From: Anaerolineaceae bacterium
Lineage (GTDB): Bacteria; Chloroflexota; Anaerolineae; Anaerolineales; Anaerolineaceae
Reading direction: 5' to 3'
Length of the DNA: 15,431 nucleotides
Assembly (NCBI GenBank): GCA_021107195.1
Contig: JAIOTF010000268.1
Span: 1 to 15,431 of the forward strand
The notes below the pieces were generated by a model, which made no database searches, was not told the origin of the DNA, and worked only from the letters and a program-made list of their open reading frames with translations. The position numbers and the translations under genes were made by a program. This document shows positions 13,534-15,431 of this stretch, in pieces. Within the stretch, counting starts at the first letter, position 1. Every line of letters begins with the position of its first letter.

Positions 13534-14625
13534 ATGGAAAACAAGCCCTATCATCCAGTCGTACTCGGCAATCGGTACTTGCTAAAAGAAACTCTCGGGA
13601 CAGGCGGAATGGCTGTTGTCTATCGAGGGTATGATACGTCGCTGGATCGCACCGTGGCAATCAAAATCCTGCGTAAAGATTATTCAGAGAACAAAGAAGT
13701 TCAAGAACTCTTCCGCCAGGAAGCAAAATCTGCCGCGAATTTAACCCACCCCAATATCATCACCATATATGACTTTGGCTTTGATGAAGATCGCATCTTC
13801 ATTATCATGGAATATGTTCCCGGGCCGGATCTAAAGAGTGTCATCCGCCAGCGAACAGATGAAGGATTAGTCTTTTCTGCACAAGAAACCGTTGATCTGA
13901 TCACCCAGGCATGCGCAGGCATTGGCTATGCGCATAGAGCTGGTGTTATTCATTGTGATGTAAAACCCCAAAATTTAATCGTAACCTCGGAAAATCGCCT
14001 CAAAATTGCCGACTTTGGCATTTCGCGCCTGCTTTCCACGATCCAGCCTGATGAACAGAACGATCACGTTTGGGGCTCGCCGCTCTATATGTCACCCGAA
14101 CAAGCCGCAGGCAAAGCTCCACTCCCAGCCTCGGACGTCTATTCGTTAGGCATTATCATGTATGAGATGCTCACTGGGCGTCTGCCATTCAATTCCAGCA
14201 ATATCGAGGATTTGATTGAAGCTCATCAAAATGTCATTCCAGTACATCCACGTGCTTACAACCGGGACATTCCGGAAGAGTTAGAGAAAATCATCCTGAA
14301 AGTCCTTTCCAAAGAGCCCGCCTCCCGCTACAGGATGGGAGATCAATTTGGCCGTATTCTGCACAGCTTTTCAGAACACCAGTCAATTGCCGAAAACAAG
14401 CAATCAGGCACTCCGGCGGAACTTCCTCAAACCGCGCCCGCCACCCCCGAACCAGAATCAATCCTTGACACCGTAACAGAACTGGAAGAGCCCGAAGAAC
14501 CAATGCCAGAAATCGACTGGGCTTCTGTCGGACTTGGCCTTTTGGCTTTTGTTATGACCGCCGGTTTGATCCCCTTCTGGTTATATATCTGGTTCACATT
14601 GAACACGAACCGGCCAGTGCCCTAA
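13534..14625 (+). CDS. Ser/Thr protein kinase with C-terminal membrane anchor (non-RD)
   Basis: The protein has 363 residues. The Hanks kinase domain is at about 14-280: LGTGGMAVVYRG (21-32), VAIKIL with K44, alpha-C E63, catalytic loop IHCDVKPQNLI (H140, C141, D142, K144, N147), DFG 160-162, SPE 187-189 and SDVYSLGIIMYEMLTGRLPF. The usual HRD is HCD, so this is a non-RD kinase. The activation segment keeps few Thr/Ser residues and has VWGSPLY instead of the usual GTP-x-Y. A Pro/Glu-rich linker (about 292-325) leads to one transmembrane helix (about 332-355) and an 8-residue tail. There is no PASTA or other outer sensor. The ATG at 13534 lacks an SD; a TATAAT 10 nt upstream suggests a near-leaderless mRNA. 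rpe follows 20 nt later. Confidence 0.88.
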   Translation: MENKPYHPVVLGNRYLLKETLGTGGMAVVYRGYDTSLDRTVAIKILRKDYSENKEVQELFRQEAKSAANLTHPNIITIYDFGFDEDRIFIIMEYVPGPDLKSVIRQRTDEGLVFSAQETVDLITQACAGIGYAHRAGVIHCDVKPQNLIVTSENRLKIADFGISRLLSTIQPDEQNDHVWGSPLYMSPEQAAGKAPLPASDVYSLGIIMYEMLTGRLPFNSSNIEDLIEAHQNVIPVHPRAYNRDIPEELEKIILKVLSKEPASRYRMGDQFGRILHSFSEHQSIAENKQSGTPAELPQTAPATPEPESILDTVTELEEPEEPMPEIDWASVGLGLLAFVMTAGLIPFWLYIWFTLNTNRPVP

Positions 14626-14645
14626 TAACCCTTGAAAGTAACTTT

Positions 14646-15308
14646 ATGAACAGATTTATATTATCAGGTTCAATTTTATCTGCCGATTTCCGCAATCTGG
14701 AAACACAGATCAAGACCGCCCTTGAGGCAGGAATGGATTGGGTACATATCGATGTTATGGATGGCTCTTTTGTGCCGAATATTTCGATGGGCCCATTCAT
14801 CGTTGAAACCTGCAAAAAAATCACAGCTGTCCCCCTGAATGTTCACCTCATGATTAACAAGCCTGAAAATCATATTAACGCATTTGCAAATGCCGGGGCG
14901 GACAACCTGACCATCCACATTGAAAACAATCCCAACGTTCACCGCACCTTGCAAGCCATCCAAAACCTGGGTTGTTCAACCGGCATCACCCTTAATCCTG
15001 GTACACCTGCTTACGTCATCAAAGACGTGCTGCCTTTAGTTGACCTGGTTCTGCTCATGTCAGTCAATCCGGGTTTTTCCGGCCAGAAATTCATCCCCCA
15101 CACTTTACAAAAGGTTGCTGAAGTGAAAGAAATGATTGCGTCCATCAACTCATCTGCGGTCATTCAGGTTGATGGTGGTGTGAATGAGGAAACATTGCCG
15201 GATATCTACCGGGCTGGCGCCAGAAACATTGTCGCTGCGACAGCGATATTCAAACATCCGGAAGGCATCTCTGCTGGAATTCAAGCACTGCGCAACTCGA
15301 TTGCCTAG
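14646..15308 (+). CDS. rpe: Ribulose-phosphate 3-epimerase
   Basis: This cytoplasmic TIM-barrel enzyme interconverts D-ribulose 5-phosphate and D-xylulose 5-phosphate in the pentose phosphate pathway. The 220-residue length is normal. Marks are SILSADF (9-15), HIDVMDGSFVPN (H34, D36), NVHLMI (H67), MSVNPGFSGQKFIP (138-151) and QVDGGVN (D176). H34, D36, H67 and D176 are the metal and acid/base residues, and all are present. Two positions differ from the common form: SGSILSADF instead of APSILSADF, and VAATAIF (196-202) instead of the phosphate-binding VAGSAIF. The ATG at 14646 has only a weak GAAAG upstream, and the gene begins 20 nt after the kinase stop, suggesting co-transcription. An allulose-6-phosphate epimerase (AlsE) is a less likely alternative. 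Confidence 0.92.
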   Translation: MNRFILSGSILSADFRNLETQIKTALEAGMDWVHIDVMDGSFVPNISMGPFIVETCKKITAVPLNVHLMINKPENHINAFANAGADNLTIHIENNPNVHRTLQAIQNLGCSTGITLNPGTPAYVIKDVLPLVDLVLLMSVNPGFSGQKFIPHTLQKVAEVKEMIASINSSAVIQVDGGVNEETLPDIYRAGARNIVAATAIFKHPEGISAGIQALRNSIA

Positions 15309-15348
15309 TACACTTAGGCGTAAAAGGCAAACAAGTTGTCAAAAAAGG

Positions 15349-15377
15349 TTGACGGAAGGGGTAGCAGTTAGTAAACT
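15349..15377 (+). promoter_or_regulatory. Predicted promoter for the gene at the right edge
   Basis: TTGACG (15349-15354) is followed after exactly 17 nt by TAAACT (15372-15377). A short inverted repeat TTAGT-AA-ACTAA (15368-15379) covers the -10. Transcription would begin near 15384, giving a leader of about 24 nt before the ATG at 15408. Confidence 0.4.
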
Positions 15378-15407
15378 AAGCTAAAAACTGAAAGCAGGGA
15401 ATAAGGA

Positions 15408-15431
15408 ATGCCGACACCAAAAGCCACAAAA
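15408..15431 (+). CDS. Start of an unidentified gene (partial, 8 codons)
   Basis: ATG 15408 opens a frame reading MPTPKATK to the window end. AGGGA (15396-15400) lies 7 nt upstream, a good SD spacing, and a plausible promoter lies just before. Eight residues do not identify a family. Its place after rpe would suit another pentose phosphate gene such as transketolase, but that is only a guess. Confidence 0.4.

Noticed and set aside
13948..13968. HCD catalytic loop as a sign of a dead pseudokinase
   Set aside because: The catalytic Asp, Lys and Asn, the VAIK lysine, alpha-C Glu and DFG are all present; loss of the Arg alone marks a non-RD kinase, not inactivity.
15303..15319. Inverted repeat GCCTA/TAGGC at the rpe stop, as a terminator
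   Set aside because: The stem is only 5 bp with a 7-nt loop and no T tract follows.

Overview
The window looks like a chromosomal segment of a Chloroflexota bacterium, most likely class Anaerolineae. This is inferred from gene content and style: Hanks-type kinases with appended beta-propellers, zinc-ribbon/FHA proteins, J-domain/VWA proteins, GT39-like membrane glycosyltransferases and moderate GC. No rRNA, tRNA, CRISPR array, transposase or phage gene is visible. Coding density is high, and most genes have good Shine-Dalgarno (SD) sites.

Layout. The left edge (1-1785) holds two divergent GT39-type membrane glycosyltransferase genes, the first cut by the window edge. A GNAT-fold protein of the YghO-like type (1822-2949, minus) follows. 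Next comes a DUF255/YyaL thioredoxin-domain gene (3117-4487, plus) that lacks the last third of its family and runs directly into a near-consensus promoter for murA (4512-5789). This MurA carries Asp instead of the usual catalytic Cys. A bidirectional terminator separates murA from the convergent trxA (5900-6247, minus).

The core is a six-gene minus-strand operon running from 12243 down to 6419, with gaps of only 36, 12, 1, 23 and 2 nt. In transcription order it encodes a soluble Ser/Thr kinase fused to an 8-repeat PQQ-like propeller, a PP2C phosphatase, a J-domain/VWA fusion, a zinc-ribbon/FHA protein, an 80-residue protein of unknown function, and an OmpR/PhoB-type response regulator with no histidine kinase nearby. 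It contains a writer, an eraser, a phosphothreonine reader, a chaperone-linked metal-binding adaptor and a DNA-binding output. The kinase/PP2C/VWA core resembles the known TerY-P triad, but the J-domain fusion, the FHA protein and the response regulator make this version distinctive. It is the best candidate for an undescribed system in the window.

Right of the operon lies a decayed DUF362 gene (12494-12958) interrupted in frame by a REP-like palindrome. It is followed by a divergent pair: a membrane-anchored SH3b protein (minus), and a second kinase (plus) with a non-RD catalytic loop and a C-terminal membrane anchor but no sensor domain. Ribulose-phosphate 3-epimerase (rpe) follows that kinase by 20 nt. 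The first eight codons of another gene, with its own likely promoter, lie at the right edge.
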